From: an uncultured Actinomycetes bacterium
Lineage (GTDB): Bacteria; Actinomycetota; Acidimicrobiia; Acidimicrobiales; Acidimicrobilacustridaceae
Assembly: GCA_937876315.1 (NCBI GenBank)
Contig: CALEHQ010000041.1
Coordinates: 186,001 to 250,000, forward strand
DNA: 64,000 nucleotides
Direction of reading: 5' to 3'
The notes below the pieces were generated by a model that saw only the letters and a list, made by a program, of their open reading frames with translations, did no database searches and was not told where the DNA came from. The translations under genes were made by a program, and so were the position numbers. Positions 51,325 to 60,170 of the stretch are shown here, one piece after another. Every line of letters starts with the position of its first letter. Positions within the stretch are counted from its first letter, which is position 1.

Positions 51325-52716
51325 CTACTGACCAGCTTGTGAGATCCGGTTCGAATCGAGCTTGGCTCGGTCAACTACCGGACCAGTGAGCTTGATGAGG
51401 TATTTCGGGTCACATGCCTGCGTACCAATCATGGTCGGAAGCACCTGTTCGTACTTCGTGCCCGTGAGTTTCACGATGAGACCACAGTCACCAGGAATGT
51501 TGGCGCCAGGATTGGTTGGCGACTGCAGACCGCCAGCGTCATAACTCGTGACTTTTTTGAGTTCGCCAATTACACAATCGCTTGTGAGGTTCGCACCGCA
51601 GGTCTTTACACCTTGCGCCCACAGCAAGAACGCAGCAGTTGCCTGAGCACTCAAAAGCCCAGTAGTTGCGTTGTTCGCCTTCATGATTTCGAGATACTTC
51701 GCCACTGCCGGGATCTTGTCGGCCTGATCGAACGGGAAGTACGTCATACGCACATAGACGTTGTCGCCATTGCCAGAGGTGTTCCACTTCGCAAAGTTTG
51801 AATCGTAGAAGTTCGCTTCAAGCATCCACATCGGGTTGTACCCAATCGCTTTCGCAGCGTCGAGCACGTTCTGAAAGTTTGGATTCGGTGAACCGGAGAA
51901 ATACACAACCTCGGCTCCGCAGTCCTTCAATCGCTGGAGGAACGGCGTCCAGTTGGATTCACCACCGATGTTGTACACCTGATCACAAGAGAGGAATGTC
52001 CAACCTGCTTGCTTGTACGCGATCACAGCTTTCTCAGTTGAGTCCTGAGTGGCTGCGTAATTTGCATACATCGTCGCGGCCTTCTTCACTGCTTCTGGAT
52101 GTTTCTCGGCGAAGATGAACGCGTTCGCTGCACCGTAGTAATCGGCCGGATTCGGCGATGGTTGCACCATCATCGGGCCGTTCGCGAATTGCGGTGACAC
52201 CGTGTAGGTCGGCACTGCGGCAAGGTTGCATGCCACTCGCACCTTCTCCTGAGCGGAATCAAGCGACCAGCCTTCGCCCACGAGCATGAAGACCTGTGAA
52301 CAGGCTTCCGTCATGACATTGGAAACATTCATGATCGCTGCGTCGTAGTACTTGCCAACGACCTGACGTCCGTTGATGCCGCCTTGATCGTTACACCACT
52401 TGATCATGGCCTTCATCGCGTCAGACATTTCCTTATTCAAACCAGGAGCACCGGCATAACCGGCATCGTCGCCATAACCGATGGTGATCGAAGTGTCGGT
52501 GACGCCCTGTGCTGTTGCACCTTTCGCGTCACCGCTCCCGCATGGCGAAGCCATCGTGCCAAAGTCAGTTGCTGCCGGCGCCTTGGTTGTTGCGGTCCCA
52601 CCTGATGAATCTGATCGACCGCCACCGCACGCAACGGCAAACACACTAAGAACTGCGACAAGCGCCACCGTTAACAATGCAATACGCGGCCTACGCGAAT
52701 GTTTCCCTGCACCCAT
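51325..52716 (-). CDS. ABC transporter substrate-binding lipoprotein (branched-chain amino acid type), copy 2
   Basis: This 463-residue lipoprotein has Cys30 in VFAVAC followed by GGGRSDSSGG. It is full-length homologous to the proteins at 38818 and 52903: DTSITIGYGDDAGYAGAPGLNKEM, MIKWCNDQGGINGRQVVGKYYDAAIM, QVFMLVGEGWSLDSAQE, CGAEVVYFSGSPNPNFQNVLDAAK and a C-terminal RAKLDSNRISQAGQ. The ATG has AGAGGGAA seven bases upstream. It is monocistronic between two hairpin terminators, and no transporter membrane gene is nearby. The ligand is not evident. Confidence 0.9.
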   Translation of the reverse strand: MGAGKHSRRPRIALLTVALVAVLSVFAVACGGGRSDSSGGTATTKAPAATDFGTMASPCGSGDAKGATAQGVTDTSITIGYGDDAGYAGAPGLNKEMSDAMKAMIKWCNDQGGINGRQVVGKYYDAAIMNVSNVMTEACSQVFMLVGEGWSLDSAQEKVRVACNLAAVPTYTVSPQFANGPMMVQPSPNPADYYGAANAFIFAEKHPEAVKKAATMYANYAATQDSTEKAVIAYKQAGWTFLSCDQVYNIGGESNWTPFLQRLKDCGAEVVYFSGSPNPNFQNVLDAAKAIGYNPMWMLEANFYDSNFAKWNTSGNGDNVYVRMTYFPFDQADKIPAVAKYLEIMKANNATTGLLSAQATAAFLLWAQGVKTCGANLTSDCVIGELKKVTSYDAGGLQSPTNPGANIPGDCGLIVKLTGTKYEQVLPTMIGTQACDPKYLIKLTGPVVDRAKLDSNRISQAGQ

Positions 52717-52834
52717 GAACTTCCCTCTTGGTTTCCGAAGCCTGACAGTAGCCCTCCCGATCGTTCACAGCGCAACGACCCATGGCAGACATCGAGGCAG
52801 TGAGATCGGTGTTGCGATCGTCCGCAAAACCGAC

Positions 52835-52867
52835 AAGGACGGCCACCAGTTTCACGGTGACCGCCCT
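52835..52867 (-). terminator. Hairpin terminator after substrate-binding protein copy 3
   Basis: AAGGACGGCCACC and GGTGACCGCCCTT pair with two imperfect positions, ending in CTT. Sequence around it (GACAAGG-CGGCCA, CCGCCCTTGATCA, AGAAGCGCC) matches the area around 51258, so gene and terminator were duplicated together. Confidence 0.75.
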
Positions 52868-52902
52868 TGATCAGTTCTGCAGAAGCGCCGAAGCGCTGAG
52901 TT

Positions 52903-54321
52903 TTACTGCGCTACCAGCGAAACGCGATTGGCGTCGAGCTTGGCTGCATCAACCACTGGGCCGGTAACGCTACCGATGAACTTCGGCGAGCATTCCATCT
53001 GTGCCTTGGTTGACGGAGCCACCTGGACGTACTCAGTTCCCTTGAGCTGGACAAGCATGCCGCAGTCGGGAGGAAGGTTTGCGCCCGGGTCAGCGTTGGA
53101 GTGAAGTCCGCCGCCGTCCCATTCATTGATGGCCTTGAGCTTTTCCATCACGCAATCGCTGGTGAGGGTGCTTCCGCACTCCTGTGCAGCCGATGCCCAA
53201 AGGAGGAAGTTCGTGGTGGCCTGCGCACCGAGAAGACCGGTCTTACCACCCGATGCCTTGATGAGATCAAGGTATTGCTGAACGGCGGGGTGCTCCGAAG
53301 CCTGCTCGAACGGGTAGAACGCCATGCGCACGTACACGTTGTCGGCATTTCCGGCGGTGTTCCACTTCGCGAAAGTTGTGTCGTAGAAGTTTGAATCCAC
53401 GTACCACTTCGGCGTGAAGTTGATGGCCTTTGCGGCATCAAGAACGTTCTGGAAGTTCGGAGCAGGTGAACCAGAGAAGAACACAACCTCTGCGCCGCAA
53501 TCCTTCAGACGCTGAACGAACGGCGTCCAGTTGGACTCGCCACCGATGTTGTAGGTCTGTTCACAGTCAAGGAAGTTCCAGCCTGCGACCGGGAACGAGG
53601 TCTTGGCCTTGTCGGTGGAGTCCTTGGTTGCTGCATAGTTGGCGGTGAAGATTGCTGCCTTCTTCACTGCGTCGGGGAAAAGACCAGCGAGCTGGTAGGC
53701 GCCGGCAAGCGGAGTCTTGTCAATCGGGTTCGGAACTGCCTGAACCATAAGAGGACCGTTGGCGAATGCAGCGCTCACCGAGTAGGTGGGAACCGAGGCC
53801 ATCTTGCAACCAAGACGGGTCTGTTCCTGCACTGAATCGAGCGAGAAGCCTTGACCAACAAGCATGAAGACCTGTGTGCAGGCTTCGGTCATGCGGTTGT
53901 TGGCTTCCATGATTGCTGCGTCGTAGTACTTGCCCGTGATCTGACGACCGTTGATGCCGCCCTGATCGTTGCACCACTTGATCATGGCCTTCATTGCGTC
54001 GGACATTTCTTTGTTCAGGCCAGGAGCAGCGGCGTATCCAGCGTCATCGCCGTAACCGATGGTGATTGACGTGTCGGTGACACCTTGCTGGGTCGCGCCC
54101 TTTGCGTCACCCGTGCCGCAAGGCGAGTCGAGAGTGCCAAAGCTTGATGAGGTCGACTTTGCTGTGGTGTTGGTGCTTCCATCCGATGAATCGGATCGGC
54201 CGCCACCGCAAGCGGCAGCAAAGATGCTGAGCACGGCGACGAGCGCCACAACCAACACTGCGCCACGTGAGCGGCGCTTTGGTCGGCTATCCACCGACGC
54301 AGTTCCATTGCCTTTAGGCAC
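52903..54321 (-). CDS. ABC transporter substrate-binding lipoprotein (branched-chain amino acid type), copy 3
   Basis: This 472-residue lipoprotein starts at GTG 54321, preceded by AAGGGGAAATCA; a longer open frame upstream is not needed. The signal peptide has a basic n-region (RPKRRSRG) and lipobox FAAAC (Cys38). The binding domain is paralogous to copies 1 and 2 (DTSITIGYGDDAGYAAAPGLNKEM, GKYYDAAIMEANNRMTEAC, LDCEQTYNIGGESNWTPFVQRL). The highest divergence from the others is in the ligand-facing second lobe (KATSSFPVAG, NPIDKTPLAGAYQ regions), suggesting a different ligand. It shares a tandem orientation with copy 2. Confidence 0.88.
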   Translation of the reverse strand: MPKGNGTASVDSRPKRRSRGAVLVVALVAVLSIFAAACGGGRSDSSDGSTNTTAKSTSSSFGTLDSPCGTGDAKGATQQGVTDTSITIGYGDDAGYAAAPGLNKEMSDAMKAMIKWCNDQGGINGRQITGKYYDAAIMEANNRMTEACTQVFMLVGQGFSLDSVQEQTRLGCKMASVPTYSVSAAFANGPLMVQAVPNPIDKTPLAGAYQLAGLFPDAVKKAAIFTANYAATKDSTDKAKTSFPVAGWNFLDCEQTYNIGGESNWTPFVQRLKDCGAEVVFFSGSPAPNFQNVLDAAKAINFTPKWYVDSNFYDTTFAKWNTAGNADNVYVRMAFYPFEQASEHPAVQQYLDLIKASGGKTGLLGAQATTNFLLWASAAQECGSTLTSDCVMEKLKAINEWDGGGLHSNADPGANLPPDCGMLVQLKGTEYVQVAPSTKAQMECSPKFIGSVTGPVVDAAKLDANRVSLVAQ

Positions 54322-54558
54322 TGATTTCCCCTTATGTAGATGACTGGAATCCCGACAAACGTCGGATGGTTCACTCGGTACAGCAAGTAGAACCGGGACT
54401 ACGGCGCACTCGAACGAATGCGGGTGGGTCATTAGGACCCCCCTCGGTGCCGCCACCGAAGCGACGACAGGAGACGAGGTTACTGTCCCTCTTCGGAAGT
54501 GACAAGCGTCATGCCCCGAAATCGATGGGTTTTAGCGATCCCAGCCGCCAATCGCCGC

Positions 54559-56121
54559 CTACGCGTCTTCGAGTTCTGGCCATTCACCTGGATGAGGCGC
54601 TTCTTGTGACTCCAGATCCGGCAGAAAGGCGAATGCTGCGATCGACCCAACAAGGGCAACACCGGCACAAACGAAGCATGCAAGTCGCATTCCTTGCATA
54701 AAGGAGTCTGATGCCGCCGTTTCGAACAACTGCTTCACCTCGTCGGGGGCTTGGGACGCCACGATGATGGCGGCCGCCATTGATGCCTTGGCGGCCGCAA
54801 CAGCATCGGCGGGAACCTGCGGGAACTTCGTAAGAAACTCGCCAATCTTGGGCGCGTAGACCGAAGCGAACACGCTTCCGACAACAGCTACGCCGAGGGT
54901 TCCACCAACTTCACGCGTAGTGTCGTTGACGGCTGCGCCAGCGCCAGCCTTCTCCTTCGGCAGCGAGGACATAACGGCGGCCGTCGATGGAGACGTAACC
55001 AGCGAAAGTCCGGTTGCGATGAACGCCATCGAAATCACTACTGGCCCGAAGTACGCGGTATCGGCATCGCAAAGGCCAATGATGATGAATCCGATCATCA
55101 TCGAGAGCAGCCCAGTTCCAACGACGCGCCGCGGTCCGAATTTCAGTGCCAACCGCGCAGCATTGGGCGCGGTAATCGCAGCGAAAATTGCAAACGGCAA
55201 CGTATGCAGGCCCGCCGACAACGTTGAATAACCGCGCACGAATTGGAAATACTGCGTGACGATGAAGACGAACCCGAAGAGGGTGAAGAATGCTGCTGCG
55301 ATTGCGCCGGCAGCTGCACTGAATCGCGCAATACGGAATACACGGACATCAAGCAACGGGTTTTCGCGGCGAAGTTCGTACCAAACAAAGAACGCCAGCA
55401 GCGCCGCCGAACCGATGAATCCACCGATCGTTCTGAAAGAAATCCAACCAGCATGCGGTCCCTCAATCACGGTGTAGACGAGAAGGCCAATAGCAAGGAT
55501 TGATGTAATCGTTCCGACCCGATCGAATGCACCGGCATCGGGATCTTTTGATGAAGGCACAAGAAACCAACCGGCAAGTAGCGCAATCGCAACAATGGGA
55601 ACGTTGACAAGAAAGATCGAACCCCACCAGAAGTGCTCGAGAAGCAAGCCGCCGGTGACGGGTCCGAAAGCAACCGCCATCCCGGAAACCGCTGACCACG
55701 CACCGATCGCCTTCGCTCGTTCGGTTGGATCAGTGAAGACATTGGTGAGAATCGCAAGCGTTGCAGGAAAGACCAGCGCCGCGCCGATACCCATTGCCCC
55801 ACGAGCCGCGATGAGTTGGCCTGAACTGGTTGCGAATGCTCCCCAAACGGACATCGCGGCAAAGATCACCAGCCCAATTTGCATCGTCCCTTTTCGACCA
55901 AGACGATCGCCAAGTCCACCTGCGGCAAGTAGCAAACCAGCAAAGACCAAGCTGTAGGCGTCGACGATCCATTGGAGTTGCGTCGTGGTCGCTCCCAGAT
56001 CCCGACTGAGCGTAGGCAGTGCCACGTTCACGATCGTGTTATCGACGACAACCAGAAACACGCTTAGCGCAAGGACAACGAGAATCCACCAACGACGGCG
56101 GTAGACGGTTTCAGAATTCAT
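54559..56121 (-). CDS. MFS multidrug transporter, DHA2 (EmrB/QacA) family
   Basis: This 520-residue polytopic membrane protein has about 14 hydrophobic segments: TIVNVALPTLSRDLGATTTQLQ in helix 1, GDRLGRKGTMQ (motif A), SGMAVAFGPVTGGLL (motif C), and an acidic C-terminal tail. GGAG six bases before ATG 56121 selects the start. It is paralogous to the transporter at 8055. It is divergent from a TetR gene 84 bases away, which very likely represses it. It exports toxic compounds with proton antiport. Confidence 0.9.
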   Translation of the reverse strand: MNSETVYRRRWWILVVLALSVFLVVVDNTIVNVALPTLSRDLGATTTQLQWIVDAYSLVFAGLLLAAGGLGDRLGRKGTMQIGLVIFAAMSVWGAFATSSGQLIAARGAMGIGAALVFPATLAILTNVFTDPTERAKAIGAWSAVSGMAVAFGPVTGGLLLEHFWWGSIFLVNVPIVAIALLAGWFLVPSSKDPDAGAFDRVGTITSILAIGLLVYTVIEGPHAGWISFRTIGGFIGSAALLAFFVWYELRRENPLLDVRVFRIARFSAAAGAIAAAFFTLFGFVFIVTQYFQFVRGYSTLSAGLHTLPFAIFAAITAPNAARLALKFGPRRVVGTGLLSMMIGFIIIGLCDADTAYFGPVVISMAFIATGLSLVTSPSTAAVMSSLPKEKAGAGAAVNDTTREVGGTLGVAVVGSVFASVYAPKIGEFLTKFPQVPADAVAAAKASMAAAIIVASQAPDEVKQLFETAASDSFMQGMRLACFVCAGVALVGSIAAFAFLPDLESQEAPHPGEWPELEDA

Positions 56122-56205
56122 CGGGAGCTCCAGAGAAGGACGGTCGAAGAGACAAACTATAGAACGATGATCCATAGAAGTGGAACGTTGACCTATAGTC
56201 GCTTT
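56122..56205. promoter_or_regulatory. Intergenic control region of DHA2 exporter and TetR
   Basis: This 84-base divergent intergenic region carries three similar hexamers, CTATAG at 56157, CCATAG at 56172 and CTATAG at 56193. These palindromic or near-palindromic boxes are candidate TetR operator half-sites. Core promoters cannot be placed with certainty. Confidence 0.5.
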
Positions 56206-56850
56206 ATGGCTATGGCAAAACGCTCCACCTCAGCGCCCCTACGCCACCGGACCCCCTCCCTAGAGGTCACGAGTTCGATTGTTGAGGCGGCGCTCGCAAT
56301 CATCGGATCCGATGGGCCTGACTCAGTAACGGTGCGTCGTCTCGCCACCGAAGCCGGCGTCGCACCCATGAGCATCTACAACCACTTCGGCGATATGCAC
56401 GGCGTTTTCGATGCCGTGTTCGAGTATGGATTCACCGAACTGGCCGAGGCCCTCCGTACGTCGACAACCTCCAGCCACCCCGTCCTTGCGATTCAAGAAA
56501 TGGGAGGGGCCTATCGACGCTTCGCTCTTGAGAACCCTGACACTTACGCCGTCATGTTTCTTCGCGTGGTTCCCGGTTTTGAGGCCTCTGACGAATCATT
56601 TCTGGCTGCGGCTCACTCTTTTGAGCAATTGAGCACTGCAGTGCAACGGGCGATCGACACTCAGCACTTTCTCCCCGGAGATGCTGCGATCGTGGCTCAG
56701 GAAATTTGGGCGGCGTGCCATGGAGCAGTTGCTTTGGAAATTCTTGACATGTGCGCATTCGCCGATCCGACTGAGACGTACAGCGCGCTTTTGGTTTCGC
56801 TGCTGCGCGGTCTTTTACTCAATCCAGCGGAATCTGCAGTACTCGCCTAA
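56206..56850 (+). CDS. TetR family regulator
   Basis: This 214-residue regulator has the helix-turn-helix VRRLATEAGVAPMSIYNHFGDMHG near residue 45 and a helical ligand domain with ENPDTYAVMFLRVVPGF, as in WHG-type TetR proteins. The start may be ATG 56206 or 56212. It is divergent from the DHA2 exporter and most likely controls it. Its 3' end overlaps the convergent cupin gene by 32 bases. Confidence 0.87.
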   Translation: MAMAKRSTSAPLRHRTPSLEVTSSIVEAALAIIGSDGPDSVTVRRLATEAGVAPMSIYNHFGDMHGVFDAVFEYGFTELAEALRTSTTSSHPVLAIQEMGGAYRRFALENPDTYAVMFLRVVPGFEASDESFLAAAHSFEQLSTAVQRAIDTQHFLPGDAAIVAQEIWAACHGAVALEILDMCAFADPTETYSALLVSLLRGLLLNPAESAVLA

Positions 56851-57187
56851 CACCAGGCTCGAGTTCGGTGATGTGCCCTTTGCCATGTTCGTCTTCAGCC
56901 AAGACAACACTGCCTGCCGGCAACATTCGAGTTTCGCCGTCACTTGCGGTGATCCGAACCCAGCCGTCAAGAAACACGACGAACTGCCGACGCGGAGCGT
57001 TGTGTGGTGCAGGTACCTGATCAACCGCCTGCACCGTTAGGAACTGCACTCGGCTGACATTGACTCCGGGCGAGACCCACAGTTCGGCGACTCCACGTTC
57101 GGCAGGAGTCACAACGCGATCGAGGGTCACTTCTTCAAAGTGGCTCTCACCATCAACGTCCGCCCAAATTCGCAAGTAGTCCATCAC
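56819..57187 (-). CDS. Cupin domain protein
   Basis: This 122-residue small beta-barrel protein has VQAVDQVPAPHNAPRRQFVVFLDGWVRITASDGETRMLPAGSV spanning the two cupin motifs, with His in HNAP and a late GHITELEPG. Metal ligands are incomplete compared with classic cupins, so a binding or regulatory function is possible. Two adjacent ATG codons begin the frame. It is the gene after the Nramp-related gene in the opposite direction order (54 bases downstream of the stop at 57242, same strand), possibly co-transcribed. Confidence 0.7.
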   Translation of the reverse strand: MMDYLRIWADVDGESHFEEVTLDRVVTPAERGVAELWVSPGVNVSRVQFLTVQAVDQVPAPHNAPRRQFVVFLDGWVRITASDGETRMLPAGSVVLAEDEHGKGHITELEPGVRRVLQIPLD

Positions 57188-57241
57188 CTGAGGATGCCAC
57201 CCGTGATGAGTGAATCAAAACTCCACATGTCGTACACGACC

Positions 57242-58531
57242 TCAGACCAGCCCGAGCCAACCAGCGACCGTCTGCACCAACACGACCACCGCGAGAATCG
57301 CAATCACAACAACACAAACGAGCGCAGCTGCTTTGAGCTTGGGCCCGTTTGCCGCATTACCGAGAACAGATCGACGGTTCGCCAAGATCAAAATGAAAAT
57401 CAAAATGATTGGCGTGATCAGACCGTTGACCACCTGCATGTTGATCAGCAGTGAAATGAGATTGCCCGGCAACAACGCCACCGATGCGCCGATAACGATG
57501 AGTGCAGTGAACAGACCCATGAAGAGCGGTGCTTCACGAAAGGTCTTTGACACCGATCGTTCAACACCGACTGCTTCAGCGACGGCATAGGAAGTCGCCA
57601 ACGGCACCACCGCTGCCGCAAGCGCCGAGGCCCCAAGAAGCCCAATACCAAACAGGATTTGCGCGGCCGAACCAGCAACAGGTTCAAGCGCTTGAGCGGC
57701 TTCCTTGGCCGATTCAAGTGGACCGGAACCACCAATTGCCGCCGCGGTCGCAATGATGATGGCCATCGAAATGATGTTGGCGAACACTGCCCCCGTAATG
57801 GTGTCGATCCGCACCATCCGATACTCCTCTGGCCCGCTACCGCTATCAGCCACTGCCGCTGCTTGATACAACTGCATATAAGGAGTGACGGTCGTACCAA
57901 TAAGTGCGACAACCAAGAAGAGAAACTCCTTGGTTCCCAGTAGGTGCGGAATAAAGGTGTTGCTAGCGACCTCGCCCCAATCTGGCTTTCCGAGAATTGC
58001 CGCAATGGGGTAGGTAATGAACGCGAGACCAAGAAGCAGAAAGACCCTCTCGGCGTATCGGTAGTTCCCAAAAACGATCACTGCCCAGATAGCAACAGCG
58101 CCAATCGGAATCGAGATGTAACGCGAAACACCAAACAATTCGAATGCCGCACCGATGCCAGCGAACTCCGAAACGACAAGGCCAAGGTTCGCGATGAGCA
58201 AACAGACAATGGCGAATGCCGACGCGCGCAGTGGGAACTGTTCGCGAATAAGCGACATCAGGCCTTCGCCAGTATGGGCACCAAGACGCGCTGACATTTC
58301 CTGAACGATGATCAGCGCAATTGTGACGAGCAACATCACGAAAAGTGTTCGGTAACCAAACTGGGATCCCGCCGACGCGTACGTCGCGATGCCACCTGCG
58401 TCGTTGCCCGCATTGGCGGCAATAAGCCCTGGGCCAAGAACTGCGAGCCACACCATCCAGCGTCGACGCCGTTTAGGCGCGGGGGCTCGCGCTCCAGTGG
58501 ACTTCACGGGGTCCTTGATCGGCTCAGTCAT
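57242..58531 (-). CDS. Nramp-related divalent metal transporter
   Basis: This 429-residue membrane protein has about 11 hydrophobic segments in the LeuT/Nramp plan. Helix 1 reads GPGLIAANAGNDAGGIATYASAG where canonical Nramp proteins have the metal motif DPGN; the Asp is kept but its surroundings differ. Helix 6 reads TTVTPYMQLYQAAAV where canonical proteins have MPH. These changes match the Nramp-related magnesium transporter (NRMT) type rather than iron/manganese transporters. It starts 11 bases after the MgtE-N/CBS gene stop, so the two form an operon. Magnesium or broad divalent uptake is the best inference. Confidence 0.83.
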   Translation of the reverse strand: MTEPIKDPVKSTGARAPAPKRRRRWMVWLAVLGPGLIAANAGNDAGGIATYASAGSQFGYRTLFVMLLVTIALIIVQEMSARLGAHTGEGLMSLIREQFPLRASAFAIVCLLIANLGLVVSEFAGIGAAFELFGVSRYISIPIGAVAIWAVIVFGNYRYAERVFLLLGLAFITYPIAAILGKPDWGEVASNTFIPHLLGTKEFLFLVVALIGTTVTPYMQLYQAAAVADSGSGPEEYRMVRIDTITGAVFANIISMAIIIATAAAIGGSGPLESAKEAAQALEPVAGSAAQILFGIGLLGASALAAAVVPLATSYAVAEAVGVERSVSKTFREAPLFMGLFTALIVIGASVALLPGNLISLLINMQVVNGLITPIILIFILILANRRSVLGNAANGPKLKAAALVCVVVIAILAVVVLVQTVAGWLGLV

Positions 58532-58542
58532 GACGACTCAGT

Positions 58543-59877
58543 TCAAGCGAGCAATCGCGTGAAGGGTCGACGGTTGGACTCGTGCTGGGGAATAAGCGCA
58601 TCAACAACATCGTCAGCGAGAATTCGACCAATCGGACGGCTTTGTTCGTCGACAACAACGATTGATGATCCGCGATTTTCCACAAATGACTCGATGACGT
58701 CTTCGATAGGCGCTTCCACCGTGACAGTCACCGGCCACGGCGACCCAATAAGCGAACGAAGCGTGTCGTCGGGGCTGGCCATGAAGAGGTCGATCATCAA
58801 GATGTCGTCGAGCAGTGTCCCGTCACCGTCAAGAACCAGAACGGACTCGAGTCGGGCAATGTCTTCTGCTTCCTCGAGACGTTGACGAGCTTCGGCAACG
58901 GTGAGATCGGCGTCGAACATAAACAGCGCAGTTGTCATGAGGCCGCCGGCGGTTTCTTCGTCGTAACCCACCAATCGAACCAATACTTCGGCGTCTTCCT
59001 TGTCCATCACCGCCAAAAGTTCTTCACGGGTTTCGTCGTCGAGATCGCGCAGTGCCTCGGCTGCTTCGTCTGGTTCCATCTCGGCCAGCAACGACGCCGC
59101 CTGTTCTGGATCGGCATCTCGAAGGAGAACCGCGAGTTCATCGGGTTCCATTTCCTCAAGTGCATCGGCAGCCGTCTCGGCATCGAGGGCAGCGAGGAGT
59201 TCCTGACGCTGCGATCGACCGAGTTCTTCAAGAAGGTCAGCAAGTTCGCCAGGGCGAAGTCGCCGGAGCTCACTATTGGCGCGACTCAAGCGCACGGGTT
59301 CACCGGGATCGGAGAATGGCTGAATCGCAGCCCAGTCAATGACCCGATCGGGATGGGGACGTACTCGCCAACGCGCCGGACCAAGGCGGCGCACCAAGGT
59401 AGAGAACCCGACGTCAGCCCCTACCAATCGGTAGCCGCCACCGACGCGCGCAAGAAACAGATCTGCAGCACGGAAGACACGCACACCGTCGACATCGACC
59501 ATCTGGTGATCGATTACGTCGTCGACGAGTTTCACTTCATTGTCGCGTCGCGCGAAATCGCGAAGATCCACCTTCGCTGAACGCAGCACGATGCGACGTT
59601 GTTCAAGTTCGCCGATCTTGTCGGCTGATACCCACGTGAGCTGACGACCAACGCGAACAACAAGGCCAGTGAGCGGCGGGTACGGCTCGCCTTCCCAACG
59701 AACAACGAGGTCAACAAGCCGTCCCACTTCGATACCCGATGAATGCACGACTGGCGCGCCAGTGAGTCCCGACACAGAGAGAAGGGAATCAGCAACTGCC
59801 TCGAGGGCGAGAAGGCGCTTTGTTCGTTGCTTGCGGCGCTGTGCTATGGCACGCGGGGCATTGAGTGTCTGCGGCAT
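58543..59877 (-). CDS. PRC-barrel / MgtE N-terminal / CBS domain protein (magnesium sensor-like)
   Basis: This 444-residue soluble protein has PRC-barrel-like sequence (GTE-type GLTGAPVVHSSGIEVGRLVDLVV) in residues 35-165, a helical MgtE-N domain rich in EE/DD pairs (residues 205-310: RPGELADLLEELG, MEPDELAVLLRDADPEQAASLL) and a CBS pair (315-435: AGGLMTTALFMF, IVVVDEQSRPIGRILADD). MgtE-N plus CBS is the magnesium-sensing cytosolic part of MgtE channels, but the membrane channel is missing. GGAG eight bases before ATG 59877 selects the start. It is encoded directly upstream of the Nramp-related transporter. Confidence 0.87.
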   Translation of the reverse strand: MPQTLNAPRAIAQRRKQRTKRLLALEAVADSLLSVSGLTGAPVVHSSGIEVGRLVDLVVRWEGEPYPPLTGLVVRVGRQLTWVSADKIGELEQRRIVLRSAKVDLRDFARRDNEVKLVDDVIDHQMVDVDGVRVFRAADLFLARVGGGYRLVGADVGFSTLVRRLGPARWRVRPHPDRVIDWAAIQPFSDPGEPVRLSRANSELRRLRPGELADLLEELGRSQRQELLAALDAETAADALEEMEPDELAVLLRDADPEQAASLLAEMEPDEAAEALRDLDDETREELLAVMDKEDAEVLVRLVGYDEETAGGLMTTALFMFDADLTVAEARQRLEEAEDIARLESVLVLDGDGTLLDDILMIDLFMASPDDTLRSLIGSPWPVTVTVEAPIEDVIESFVENRGSSIVVVDEQSRPIGRILADDVVDALIPQHESNRRPFTRLLA

Positions 59878-59915
59878 GACGGTCTCCGGGAGTGGGAAAT
59901 GGACGGACTACGCCA

Positions 59916-59966
59916 TCTCCACCTCTCGGTCCGCGACATACGAGGACTACTAGAGAGACATGGAGA
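59916..59966 (-). promoter_or_regulatory. Candidate attenuator hairpin in the leader of the magnesium operon
   Basis: On the minus strand TCTCCATGTCTC (59966-59955, at the end of the leader peptide) can pair with GAGAGGTGGAGA (59927-59916) over 12 bases with one mismatch. An overlapping alternative GGAC/GTCC stem uses part of the second arm, so ribosome position could choose between structures. Confidence 0.5.
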
Positions 59967-60015
59967 AGGCGACACACGACGGAAAGCGTGTACTTGGGGG
60001 CTCGCTAGCTGGCAT
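59950..60015 (-). CDS. Leader peptide upstream of the magnesium operon
   Basis: This short open frame of 21 residues begins MPASEPPSTRF and ends CVAFSMSL. It is preceded by a near-perfect ribosome site AGGAGGTGA (60029-60021) at five-base spacing, stronger than that of any main gene nearby. It stops 72 bases before the PRC/MgtE-N gene. The EPP near the start recalls proline/acidic leader peptides that sense magnesium through ribosome stability (MgtL, CorL, MgtP types). Comparison with related genomes is the needed test; the peptide itself is too short for family assignment. Confidence 0.55.
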   Translation of the reverse strand: MPASEPPSTRFPSCVAFSMSL

Positions 60016-60170
60016 GTGGGTCACCTCCTCGAGATATCAACGCCGACCATTGGTCGACCTCACAGGCACCTTTCTACCATCTGAGGCCCGGAAGTTCCCC
60101 ATTGGATTTTCCAGGCATCATGAATTCGCCTGTCGTTCACGCTTCGTTCGCTGTCGGGCAGGATGGAGAG

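Noticed and set aside
58882-59580. 232-residue open frame on the plus strand
   Set aside because: It is antisense to the well-supported PRC/MgtE-N/CBS gene and shows no domain.
59878-60170. M-box or yybP-ykoY type metal riboswitch upstream of the magnesium operon
   Set aside because: Consensus blocks of those riboswitches could not be found by eye; the leader peptide and hairpin are a better-supported reading.
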